Shown here: piece after piece, positions 16,073-22,896 of the stretch | Numbering within the stretch: position 1 is the first letter of the stretch | Layout of the letters: each line of letters opens with the position of its first letter | NCBI GenBank assembly: GCA_045807125.1 | Contig: JBJMHZ010000020.1 | Span: 10,736-74,735 of the forward strand | Reading direction: 5' to 3' | Length of the DNA stretch: 64,000 nucleotides | Origin: JBJMHZ01 sp045807125 | GTDB taxonomy: Bacteria; Actinomycetota; Actinomycetes; JAWWOL01 | Program-made: the position numbers and the translations under genes | The notes under the pieces: generated by a model | The model's input: the letters and a program-made list of their open reading frames with translations, nothing else | What the model was told of the DNA's origin: nothing | The model's database searches: none

Positions 16073-16609
16073 TCAGGGCCGGTCGGGGGTCGGGTCGGCG
16101 GTTGGATCGTCGCCCCTGTCGAACGCCTCCCACTGCGCGACCTGCGGGTCGCGCTCGACGGTCCGGCGCGCCGCCGGTGCCTCGTACCTCGCCGACATCG
16201 CGGCCCACCGGCGGCCCCGCGCCGCGACCAGCCAGCCCCCGGCGGCGACGAGCGCGCCCCCCGCGGCCGTGACGGCCGGCCACGCGGTCACCCGGCCGGC
16301 CGTTCCGGACAGCGCCGCGACCACCGCGGCGACCACGCCGAGCCCGACCACGACGAGGAGCCAGCCGACGGCCACCCTGACCCAGCCGCGGCTGGCCGCC
16401 ACGGCGAGCGCGCCGGCCACGGCCACGTACGCGAGGGCGCCCGGCGCGTCGGACAGCGCCGAGCCGTCCACGCGCACCGTGCGCGGCGGGAACGGCGCCC
16501 GCACGACGTGCTGGACCAGCCACGGCCGCGACGCCCCGGCGAGGACGACGATGCCGCCGGCGACGCACAGCGCGGCCGCCACGATCTGCTCGCGCCGGTG
16601 GGAGGCCAT
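16073..16609 (-). CDS. Tryptophan-biosynthesis-associated membrane protein (TIGR02234/Trp_oprn_chp type)
   Basis: A 178-residue membrane protein between trpE and trpC, the position where actinobacterial trp operons carry this conserved but uncharacterised family. It has four predicted membrane spans: AAALCVAGGIVVLAGAS, ALAYVAVAGALAVAAS, VAVGWLLVVVGLGVVAAVVAA and AVTAAGGALVAAGGWLVAA. A hydrophilic C-terminal tail of about 40 residues follows, rich in Asp/Pro. The loop after TM1 holds RPWLVQHVV, similar to other members. Its biochemical role is unknown. The location argues for a link to tryptophan supply, perhaps transport or enzyme anchoring. Confidence 0.82.
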   Translation of the reverse strand: MASHRREQIVAAALCVAGGIVVLAGASRPWLVQHVVRAPFPPRTVRVDGSALSDAPGALAYVAVAGALAVAASRGWVRVAVGWLLVVVGLGVVAAVVAALSGTAGRVTAWPAVTAAGGALVAAGGWLVAARGRRWAAMSARYEAPAARRTVERDPQVAQWEAFDRGDDPTADPTPDRP

Positions 16610-16630
16610 CAGCGGCTCGCCATCAGCGGC

Positions 16631-18136
16631 TCACCCGGCCGGGCGCATGGCCTCGGCGGCCGCGATGGCCTGCAGGACGGCGGCGGCCTTCGCGTGGCAC
16701 TCGCGGTCCTCCGCGGCCGGGTCGGAGTCGGCGACGATGCCGGCGCCGGCCTGCACGTAGCCGACGCCGTCGCGCAGCACCGCCGTGCGGATCGCGATCG
16801 CGGTGTCGAGGTCGCCGGCCACGTCGAGGTAGCCGACGACGCCGCCGTACAGGCCGCGCCTGGTGGGCTCCATCTTCTCGATCAGCTCCATCGCGCGGGG
16901 CTTCGGCGCCCCGGACAGCGTCCCGGCCGGGAAGCATGCGGCGAGCACGTCGAGCGCGTCGACGCCGTCGGCGAGCTCGCCGACGACGGTCGAGACGATG
17001 TGCATGACGTGCGAGTAGCGCTCCACGGCCATCAGCTCGACGACGTCGACCGTGCCCGGCCGGCACACCCGGCCGAGGTCGTTGCGCCCGAGGTCGACCA
17101 GCATCACGTGCTCGGCCCGCTCCTTGGCGTCGCCGACGAGCTCGGCGGCGAGGGCGGCGTCCTCCTCCGGCGTGACGCCGCGCGGCCGGCTGCCGGCGAT
17201 CGGGTGCATCATCGCCCGGCGCCCGGTCACCTTCACGAGCGCCTCCGGGCTCGACCCGACGACGTCGTGGTCGTCGAAGCGCAGCAGGTACATGTACGGG
17301 CTCGGGTTGGACGCCCGCAGCGCCCGGTAGACGTCGAGCGCCGAGGCCTCCGTACGGACCTCGAACCGCTGCGACAGCACGATCTGGAACGCCTCGCCGG
17401 CCCTGATCTCCTCCTTGGCCAGCTCGACGGCCTCCCGGTAGCCGACGCGCGGCCCGGTCACCGCCACGTCGAGCGGCCGGGCGGGCGCCAGCTCGGTGAC
17501 CGTCGCCGGCGCGGTGGTGGCCAGCGCTGCAGTCATCGCGTCGAGCCGCGCGACCGCATCGTCGTACGCCGCGCGCGGGTCGTCGTCCGGCCCGCACAGC
17601 GCATTGGCGACCAGCAGCACGGTGCCGTCGGCGTGGTCGAGCACGGCGAGGTCGGTGACGAGCAGCATCGTCAGCTCGGGCAGCCCGAGGTCGTCGTCGG
17701 CGATGTCGGGCAGCCGCTCCAGGCGGCGCACCATGTCGTAGCCGAGGTAGCCCACGAGCCCGCCGGTGAGCGGCGGCAGCCCCTCCGGCCGCGGGGTGCG
17801 CAGCGCTGCGGCGGTGGCGCGGAGGACGGCGAACGGGTCGCCGGCGAGCGGCACGCCAGGCGGCGGATCGCCCAGCCAGACCGCCTCGCCGCGGCGCTCG
17901 GTCAGCACCGCCCGGCTGCGCGCGCCGACGAACGAGTACCGCGACCACGACCGGCCGTGCTCGGCGGACTCGAGCAGGAACGTCCCCGGCCCGCCGGCCA
18001 GCTTGCGGTAGACCCCGACCGGGGTCTCCGCGTCGGCCAGGAGCCGCCGGGTCACCGGCACCACGGCGCGCTCGCGCGCGCAGGCGGCGAAGGCCTCGTA
18101 CGCGGGACTCGCCGGCAGCTCGGGCATGGCGCCCAT
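16631..18136 (-). CDS. trpE: Anthranilate synthase component I
   Basis: A protein of about 501 residues converting chorismate and ammonia (from the TrpG subunit) to anthranilate. The feedback-binding N-terminal part includes LLESAEHGRSWSRYSFVG, where the LLES motif binds tryptophan in relatives. The chorismate-binding domain shows AFQIVLSQRFE, NPSPYMYLL, GSSPEALVKV, HPIAGSRPRG, HVMLVDLGRNDLGRV, YSHVMHIVSTV, FPAGTLSGAPKPRAME and the closing QAGAGIVADSDPAAE. It lacks a fused glutaminase domain. The start is ATG 18136 or the ATG three codons later; neither has a strong ribosome site. The divergent kinase starts 86 bp away. Confidence 0.95.
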   Translation of the reverse strand: MGAMPELPASPAYEAFAACARERAVVPVTRRLLADAETPVGVYRKLAGGPGTFLLESAEHGRSWSRYSFVGARSRAVLTERRGEAVWLGDPPPGVPLAGDPFAVLRATAAALRTPRPEGLPPLTGGLVGYLGYDMVRRLERLPDIADDDLGLPELTMLLVTDLAVLDHADGTVLLVANALCGPDDDPRAAYDDAVARLDAMTAALATTAPATVTELAPARPLDVAVTGPRVGYREAVELAKEEIRAGEAFQIVLSQRFEVRTEASALDVYRALRASNPSPYMYLLRFDDHDVVGSSPEALVKVTGRRAMMHPIAGSRPRGVTPEEDAALAAELVGDAKERAEHVMLVDLGRNDLGRVCRPGTVDVVELMAVERYSHVMHIVSTVVGELADGVDALDVLAACFPAGTLSGAPKPRAMELIEKMEPTRRGLYGGVVGYLDVAGDLDTAIAIRTAVLRDGVGYVQAGAGIVADSDPAAEDRECHAKAAAVLQAIAAAEAMRPAG

Positions 18137-18222
18137 TGTCGCAGCGACCGGTGAACCACGAACCGTGCCCGCTCCGTAGCAGGATGGGGTGGCTCAGCGG
18201 AGGAGCAGGAGGAGGGCGGCGG

Positions 18223-19563
18223 GTGGCGACGACCGGGGAGCCCGGCAGGGAGGCGCGCGAGGCGGCCGGTCGCTGGACGGTCGCGCGCCAGGTCGGCCAG
18301 TTCACCGCCGTCGGCCTGCTCGCCGTCGTCCTCGTCGGCGTGGCGACCGCGGTGGCCAGCCAGCGGGTGGGGCAGCGGGAGGCGATCGTCGACGCGCGCA
18401 CCACCACGTTGCTCAAGGCGCAGACCGTCGTCGAGCCGGCCGTCACCGACGGGCTGGCCTCCGGCGAGCCGGCCGCGGTGGCGAAGGTGTCGGCCGTCGT
18501 CCGCAAGAGCGTGCTCGACCGCTCGCTCGTACGGGTCAAGATCTGGACCAGGCAGGGCCGCATCGTCTACTCCGACGAGCCCAGGCTGGAGGGGACGTCG
18601 TACGCGCTCGGACGGGACGAGATCGCCGCGGTCGACACCGGCGTCATCGAGGCAGAGGTCAGCGACCTGTCGAAGCCGGAGAACCGCTTCGAGCGCGGCC
18701 AGGGGAAGCTGCTCGAGGTCTACCTGCCGATCCGGACGCCGAGCGGGCAGCGGCTGCTGTTCGAGGCGTACTTCCGCTACGACGCGGTGTCGGCGTCTGG
18801 CCGGCGCATCTGGCGGAGCTTCGCGCCCATCTCGCTCGGCGCGCTCGTCGCGCTCGAGCTCGTGCAGATCCCGCTCGCGTGGTCGCTCGCCCGGCGGCTG
18901 CGGGAGCGGCAGCGCGAGCGGGAGCGCCTGCTGCGCCGGGCGATCGACGCCTCGGACGTGGAGCGGCGGCGCATCGCGAGCGACCTGCACGACGGCGTGG
19001 TGCAGGACCTCGCGGGCGTCGCGTACTCGCTGGCCGCGTCCTCGCGCGGCAACGGGCTGCCGCCACCCACGGCCGCGCTGCTCGACGACTCGGCCGGGCA
19101 GGTGCGCGAGAGCATCAAGACGCTGCGGACGCTGCTCGTCGACATCTACCCGCCGAAGCTGGCCGAGGCCGGCCTCGCCAGCGCTCTGACCGACCTGGTC
19201 GCGACCGTCCGCAACCGCGGCACGGCCGTCGCCCTCGACGCGGACGACCTGCACGAGCCGCTGCCGGAGCCGGTCGCCGCGCTGCTCTACCGGGCCGCCC
19301 AGGAGGCGCTGCGCAACGTGCTGGCGCACGCGGCCGCGGGCTCGGTACGGGTCCGGGCCGCCACCGCCGGCGACGCCGCGACCCTCGACGTCGAGGACGA
19401 CGGCGTCGGCTTCGACCCGGCGACGGCCCGCGCGTCGGTGGCCGAGGGGCACCTGGGACTGCGTGGGCTCGCCGACCGGGTCGCCGACGCCGGTGGGCGG
19501 CTCAGGGTCGACGCGGCCCCCGGCGAGGGGACGCGCATGCACGTGGAGGTGCCGCTCCGGTGA
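18223..19563 (+). CDS. NarL-type sensor histidine kinase
   Basis: A 446-residue membrane kinase. An N-terminal span (FTAVGLLAVVLVGVATAVA, about 25-45) is followed by an extracytoplasmic sensor of about 150 residues and a second span (PISLGALVALELVQIPLAW, about 205-225). Then come a charged coiled linker and a HisKA_3 domain with the phospho-acceptor His in RRRIASDLHDGVVQDLAG. The HATPase_c domain shows AAQEALRNVLAHA (N box) and VEDDGVGFDP (G1 box). The GTG start at 18223 follows AGGAGG. The gene overlaps the response regulator by GTGA. The stimulus cannot be read from the sequence. Confidence 0.92.
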   Translation: MATTGEPGREAREAAGRWTVARQVGQFTAVGLLAVVLVGVATAVASQRVGQREAIVDARTTTLLKAQTVVEPAVTDGLASGEPAAVAKVSAVVRKSVLDRSLVRVKIWTRQGRIVYSDEPRLEGTSYALGRDEIAAVDTGVIEAEVSDLSKPENRFERGQGKLLEVYLPIRTPSGQRLLFEAYFRYDAVSASGRRIWRSFAPISLGALVALELVQIPLAWSLARRLRERQRERERLLRRAIDASDVERRRIASDLHDGVVQDLAGVAYSLAASSRGNGLPPPTAALLDDSAGQVRESIKTLRTLLVDIYPPKLAEAGLASALTDLVATVRNRGTAVALDADDLHEPLPEPVAALLYRAAQEALRNVLAHAAAGSVRVRAATAGDAATLDVEDDGVGFDPATARASVAEGHLGLRGLADRVADAGGRLRVDAAPGEGTRMHVEVPLR

Positions 19564-20183
19564 TCCGCGTCGTGATCGTGGACGACCACGCCGTCGTGCG
19601 CAGCGGCCTGGAGCGGCTGCTCGGCGCCGAGGACGACATCGAGGTGGTCGGCATCGCCGGCGACGGCGCGGCGGCGCACGAGCTGCTCGCCTCCACGGCG
19701 CCCGACGTCTTCCTCATGGACCTGTCGATGCCGGGCGTCGGCGGGATCGAGGCGACGAGGCGCATCATCGCCGATTCCCCCGGCACCCACGTCGTCGTGC
19801 TCACGTCGTTCGCCGACCGGCAGCGGATCCTCGACGCGCTGGAGGCGGGGGCCGTGGGCTACCTGCTGAAGGACGCCGACCCGGCCGAGGTCGCGGCCGC
19901 CGTGCGGGCCGCGGCAGCCGGCGGCTCCCCGCTCGACCCCAAGGCGGCCCGCGTCCTGCTCGACGCGCGCCGCTCGCCCGACCCGGCGGCCCGGCTCTCG
20001 GCGCGCGAGCGCGAGGTGCTGGCCCTCGTGGCGCAGGGCCTGCCCAACAAGCACATCGCGCGCCGGCTCGGCATCGCGGAGCGGACGGTGAAGGCGCACC
20101 TCACCAGCGTCTTCCAGACGATCGGCGTCGCCGACCGCACGCAAGCGGCGCTGTGGGCGCGCGAGCACCTGCCCCCGTCCTGA
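19560..20183 (+). CDS. LuxR/NarL-family response regulator
   Basis: A 207-residue two-domain regulator. The receiver domain begins VIRVVIVDDHAVVRSGLERLL (acidic pair DD), has the phospho-acceptor Asp in VFLMDLSMPG, the Thr in VVLTSF and the conserved Lys in GYLLKDA. The C-terminal LuxR helix-turn-helix is LSAREREVLALVAQGLPNKH with IAERTVKAHLTSVFQ. It is translated by coupling to the sensor kinase (GTGA overlap) and forms a two-gene system with it. The nearest candidate targets are the secreted small proteins at 20221 and 20809, but that is inference from position only. Confidence 0.94.
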   Translation: MIRVVIVDDHAVVRSGLERLLGAEDDIEVVGIAGDGAAAHELLASTAPDVFLMDLSMPGVGGIEATRRIIADSPGTHVVVLTSFADRQRILDALEAGAVGYLLKDADPAEVAAAVRAAAAGGSPLDPKAARVLLDARRSPDPAARLSAREREVLALVAQGLPNKHIARRLGIAERTVKAHLTSVFQTIGVADRTQAALWAREHLPPS

Positions 20184-20205
20184 CGCGCTGGGCGGGGGCA
20201 GGTGC
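20165..20205. terminator. Hairpin between convergent genes, overlapping the regulator stop
   Basis: The arms GCACCTGCCCCCG (20165-20177) and CGGGGGCAGGTGC (20193-20205) pair perfectly over 13 bp with a 15-base loop containing the regulator's stop codon. There is no T tract. The position between convergent genes suggests a bidirectional terminator. Confidence 0.6.
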
Positions 20206-20220
20206 CGGCGGTGGCGCGGG

Positions 20221-20631
20221 TCAGCCGTCCCCGTGGCCCGAGTCGTCGCCGCCGTGCCCGGAGCCGCTGCCGGAGTCGTCGCCGCCCGAGCCGTCGCCGC
20301 CGTGGCCAGAGCCGCCGCCCGGGTCCTCCGAGCCCGACCGCGCACCGCCGTTGTCGTCACCGGCGTCGTGGGTCGCCGGGTCGTCCGAGCCCGACCGCGC
20401 ACCGCCGTTGTCGTCCCCGGCGTCGTGGGTGGTCGGGTCGTCCGAGCCGCCGCGGGCCGCGGCGTCGGCCGCCGGGGCCGCCGCCGGCGTCGGCGTCGGC
20501 GTCGTGGCGCTGGGGATCACCGCCTGCGGCGGCGGCTGGGTGTCCACCGACGCGGCGGCGGCGTACGCCCCGCCGCCGAGCAGCACGGTGGCGGCGGTGA
20601 TGAAAGCGATCCTGAAGCGGCTGGCGCTCAT
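20221..20631 (-). CDS. Small secreted Asp/Gly-rich repeat protein of unknown function
   Basis: A 136-residue product with a signal peptide (RFRIAFITAATVLLGGGAYAAAAS) and then a low-complexity region. The core is two near-identical units containing DDPxTHDAGDDNGGARSGS, followed by Gly/Ser/His/Asp-rich sequence (GGGSGHGGDGSGGDDSGSG). The acidic, flexible tail could bind cations such as Ca2+ or serve as a spacer, but no domain is recognised. The ATG at 20631 has GGAG 6 bases upstream. It is divergent from the secreted protein at 20809 across a double palindrome and convergent with the response regulator. Confidence 0.75.
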   Translation of the reverse strand: MSASRFRIAFITAATVLLGGGAYAAAASVDTQPPPQAVIPSATTPTPTPAAAPAADAAARGGSDDPTTHDAGDDNGGARSGSDDPATHDAGDDNGGARSGSEDPGGGSGHGGDGSGGDDSGSGSGHGGDDSGHGDG

Positions 20632-20708
20632 GGTGGTCTCCTGATGCGTTCGATCGTCGATCCGTCGCTTCGGAGCCTGCGTCGTCGCCGGGGCAGCGCA
20701 CCACCGGA

Positions 20709-20742
20709 CGATGGTGCTAGCACCTCGGTGCTAGCACCATCG
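20709..20742. promoter_or_regulatory. Double 12-bp palindrome, probable operator between divergent genes
   Basis: Two copies of the perfect palindrome GGTGCTAGCACC (20713-20724 and 20727-20738) lie 14 bp centre to centre. Together with flanking bases they form a 16-bp perfect inverted repeat with a 2-base spacer. The site is in the gap between the divergent genes at 20631 and 20809. It looks like a pair of dimer binding sites for one repressor that could control both genes. The cognate regulator is not identified. Confidence 0.65.
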
Positions 20743-20808
20743 AACGATTGCCGACCGGACCGTGCGCACCGGCATCGTTCGCCTCACCCGATACCGCAGG
20801 AGGCGGCG

Positions 20809-21201
20809 ATGATGAACAGGAACGCACGTACGACTGGTGCAGCGCTCGTGCTGCTCACCGGACTGCTCGCACCCGTGGCGCTGGCCGGCCCGGCGAGCGC
20901 GAGCGGCGGCGGCGTGACCGCACGGGGCGCGTGCGGCACGGCCACCTGGAAGCTCAAGGCGGCGCACGACGACGGCCGCATCCAGGTCGAGCTCGAGGTC
21001 GACTCCAACCGCGCCGGGCAGGCGTGGTCGGTGCGCATCACGGACAACGGCACGACGGTCTTCTCCGGCACCCGCACCACGCTCGCCCCGAGCGGGTCGT
21101 TCGAGGTGCGCAAGCTCATCGCCAACCGCGCGGGCGCCGACGTCATCCGGGCGCGGGCCACGCGCGGCACCCAGGTGTGCGCCGGCTCGGTGACCCTCTG
21201 A
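20809..21201 (+). CDS. Small secreted protein, function unknown
   Basis: A 130-residue product with a clear signal peptide (TTGAALVLLTGLLAPVALAGP followed by an ASA cleavage site). The mature part of about 100 residues has two cysteines (GACGTATWKL and TQVCAGSV) that could form one disulfide and alternating strands (IQVELEVDSNRAGQAWSV, ITDNGTTVFSGTRTT) suggestive of a small beta-sandwich. The ATG at 20809 follows AGGAGG. An adjacent ATG is equally possible. It is divergent from the Asp/Gly-rich secreted protein and shares the palindromic control region with it. Confidence 0.78.
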   Translation: MMNRNARTTGAALVLLTGLLAPVALAGPASASGGGVTARGACGTATWKLKAAHDDGRIQVELEVDSNRAGQAWSVRITDNGTTVFSGTRTTLAPSGSFEVRKLIANRAGADVIRARATRGTQVCAGSVTL

Positions 21202-21304
21202 CGACCGGGGCGGGGCGGACGCTGCGCGGCCGGCGCGGCGCCCGCTCCGCCCCACCGACGTGCTCGGCGGCCGGGCCGCCATGGCGTAGTGGGATCGTCT
21301 GGTC

Positions 21305-21754
21305 ATGACGGCCGAGCCGCCCCTGTTCGTCTACGGCACCCTGACCGTCGACGAGGTGCTGCGGGCGCTCATCGGGCGCGTGCCGGCCCGGCGACCGGGC
21401 GCCGTTGCCGGCTGGCGGGCCGCCGCACTGCGCGGCCACCCGTTCCCCGGGCTCGTGCCGGCCGACGGCGAAGCCCGCGGCTTCGTCCTCACCGATCTCG
21501 CGGACGGCGAGCTCGACCTCCTCGACGCGTTCGAGGGCCCGGCGTACGAGCGGCAGCCGCTCGAGCTGACCGACGGGACGGCGGTGGTCGGGTACGTCTG
21601 GCTGGACGAGCCTCGCGCGCTCGCCGATGACTGGGACGTCGAGCGGTTCCGCAGCGACGAGCTGCCTGCCTATCTCGAGCGGTGCGCCGCCTGGCTCGCG
21701 GGCGTCAGAACGGGCCGAGGTCGCCCGCGGCGTAGTGCAGCTCGTCGGCGATGA
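21305..21754 (+). CDS. Gamma-glutamylcyclotransferase-like (AIG2/GGCT fold) protein
   Basis: A 149-residue protein beginning with the diagnostic FVYGTLTVDEVL of the GGCT-like fold, followed by AVAGWRAAALRGHPFPGLVP, the acidic helix ELDLLDAFEGPAYERQPLEL carrying the Glu typical of the catalytic position, and VVGYVWLDEP. Family members cyclise gamma-glutamyl amides to 5-oxoproline or act on related amide bonds. The substrate is not deducible. The last 50 bp overlap the 3' end of the convergent RES gene, and the basic C-terminal tail (GRGRPRRSAARRR) lies within that overlap. Confidence 0.82.
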   Translation: MTAEPPLFVYGTLTVDEVLRALIGRVPARRPGAVAGWRAAALRGHPFPGLVPADGEARGFVLTDLADGELDLLDAFEGPAYERQPLELTDGTAVVGYVWLDEPRALADDWDVERFRSDELPAYLERCAAWLAGVRTGRGRPRRSAARRR

Positions 21755-22301
21755 CGAGGAGGTCGGCGGCGACCGCCGGGTCGGCGAGGCTGCGGTCGTC
21801 GACCAGCTCGACCGCGTCGCGGGCCCGTTCCCACAGCGCGACGCAGGTCTCGCCGGTGAACCATCCCTCGTACAGCACGCCCTCCGCGTCGGTCTGCGCG
21901 TAGAGCTCGCGGGCCACCCGCTGGGTCAGCGCCCGGTCGCGCGCCCGCAGCGCGCCGGCCGGCACGCCCAGCTCGACGGCCGCCCGCCCGCGGGTGTCGG
22001 CGAGCACGACGTCGCGCGTGAGCGCCACCACCGACAGCCGCTGGTCCGGCCCGGGCGACACGAGCGCGGCGTCGCCGAAGGTCTCGGCGACCGCGCAGGC
22101 GAGCGTGGTCGTGAGGTAGAGCACCCCGTGGTGGAGGTGGCGGACCGGTGGCCCGGCCGGATGGTGGTCGAAGCGGCCGCGCGGGTGCGGCCCGTAGTAG
22201 CGGAAGCCGCTGCCGTCGCCGTAGTAGCGGCTGTCGTAGAGGCGGACGTGGACGGTCGCGGCCGGTGCGATGACGACGACCGGAGCGCCCGGGAAGGTCA
22301 C
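21705..22301 (-). CDS. RES-domain toxin (NAD+-degrading type)
   Basis: A 198-residue protein with the RES fold: VHVRLYDSRYYGDGSGFRYYG, then HHGVLYLTTTLACAVAETFGD with the conserved Tyr/Glu, and later GVLYEGWFTGETCVALWERA. Characterised RES toxins, partners of Xre-type antitoxins, deplete NAD+. The family residues Arg, Tyr and Glu appear to be present, but activity is inferred. The GTG start at 22301 overlaps the antitoxin stop (GTGA), the antitoxin-first order usual for this type. Confidence 0.82.
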   Translation of the reverse strand: MTFPGAPVVVIAPAATVHVRLYDSRYYGDGSGFRYYGPHPRGRFDHHPAGPPVRHLHHGVLYLTTTLACAVAETFGDAALVSPGPDQRLSVVALTRDVVLADTRGRAAVELGVPAGALRARDRALTQRVARELYAQTDAEGVLYEGWFTGETCVALWERARDAVELVDDRSLADPAVAADLLVIADELHYAAGDLGPF

Positions 22302-22852
22302 CGGCTGCCGACGTAGCTCGCCGCGTCGACCACCGCGTCGGCGTGGCCGGCGCGCAGGGCGTCGACCGGCGTCCGGCCGTCGAGCTGGCGCGACGGGAGG
22401 ACGAACCAGCGCACTGAGCGCATCTCGTCGGCGTGGCGGGGCAGCGCCCGCCAGGCCTCGATCACGCCGGGCAGCAGCGCGCCGTCCTCGAACTGCCAGG
22501 CCGGGTAGCGCCAGTCGCCGCGATGACGGAAGGCGACCAGCCGGCGGGCCACCCGCCGCTTGGTGACCGCCGCCGGGCTGACCGCGAGCCGGCGGGCGAC
22601 CTCGGTGGTCGAGAGCGAGTCGCCGACGAGCTCGTGCCGCAGGTCGAGGTAGGCCTCGAGGGTGCGGGCCCTGGCCGCGGCGACCCGCTCGGGCGGATGG
22701 CTGCGGATCGCCGCCGGCAGCGCGGTGGGCCGCCGGCGGGTGGCCGTGGCGGCGGAGGCGACCACCGCGGCCTCGATGGCGACGGCGTCGTCCTCGCCCG
22801 CGTACTGAAGGCGCCTGGTGAGGTCGCCGACCCGCTCGACCAAGGAGCTCAT
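22298..22852 (-). CDS. Xre/MbcA/ParS-type antitoxin paired with the RES toxin
   Basis: A 184-residue protein. A central helix-turn-helix (STTEVARRLAVSPAAVTKRR) is followed by the toxin-binding C-terminal region of Xre/MbcA antitoxins: RHRGDWRYPAWQFEDGALLP, GVIEAWRALPRHADEMRSVR, WFVLPSRQLDGRTPVDALRA. The WRYPAWQF...LP and LDGRTPxxAL segments are characteristic. The N-terminal 70 residues are Ala/Arg-rich and helical. It should neutralise the overlapping RES toxin and repress its own promoter. A short inverted repeat (22865-22877) lies just upstream of the ATG. Confidence 0.82.
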   Translation of the reverse strand: MSSLVERVGDLTRRLQYAGEDDAVAIEAAVVASAATATRRRPTALPAAIRSHPPERVAAARARTLEAYLDLRHELVGDSLSTTEVARRLAVSPAAVTKRRVARRLVAFRHRGDWRYPAWQFEDGALLPGVIEAWRALPRHADEMRSVRWFVLPSRQLDGRTPVDALRAGHADAVVDAASYVGSR

Positions 22853-22864
22853 GCACCGATCCTA

Positions 22865-22877
22865 GTACCGCTGGTAC
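22865..22877. promoter_or_regulatory. Short inverted repeat upstream of the antitoxin gene, candidate autoregulatory operator
   Basis: GTACC-GCT-GGTAC lies 13 bases before the antitoxin ATG, where toxin-antitoxin complexes usually bind. It is short and so only suggestive. Confidence 0.4.
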
Positions 22878-22896
22878 GGCTCGCACCAGCGCAACC

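Noticed and set aside
21202..21304. GGGGCGGA...TCCGCCCC inverted repeat after the secreted protein gene
   Set aside because: The arms are only 8 bp with a loop of over 20 bases in very GC-rich DNA. It is too weak to call as a terminator.
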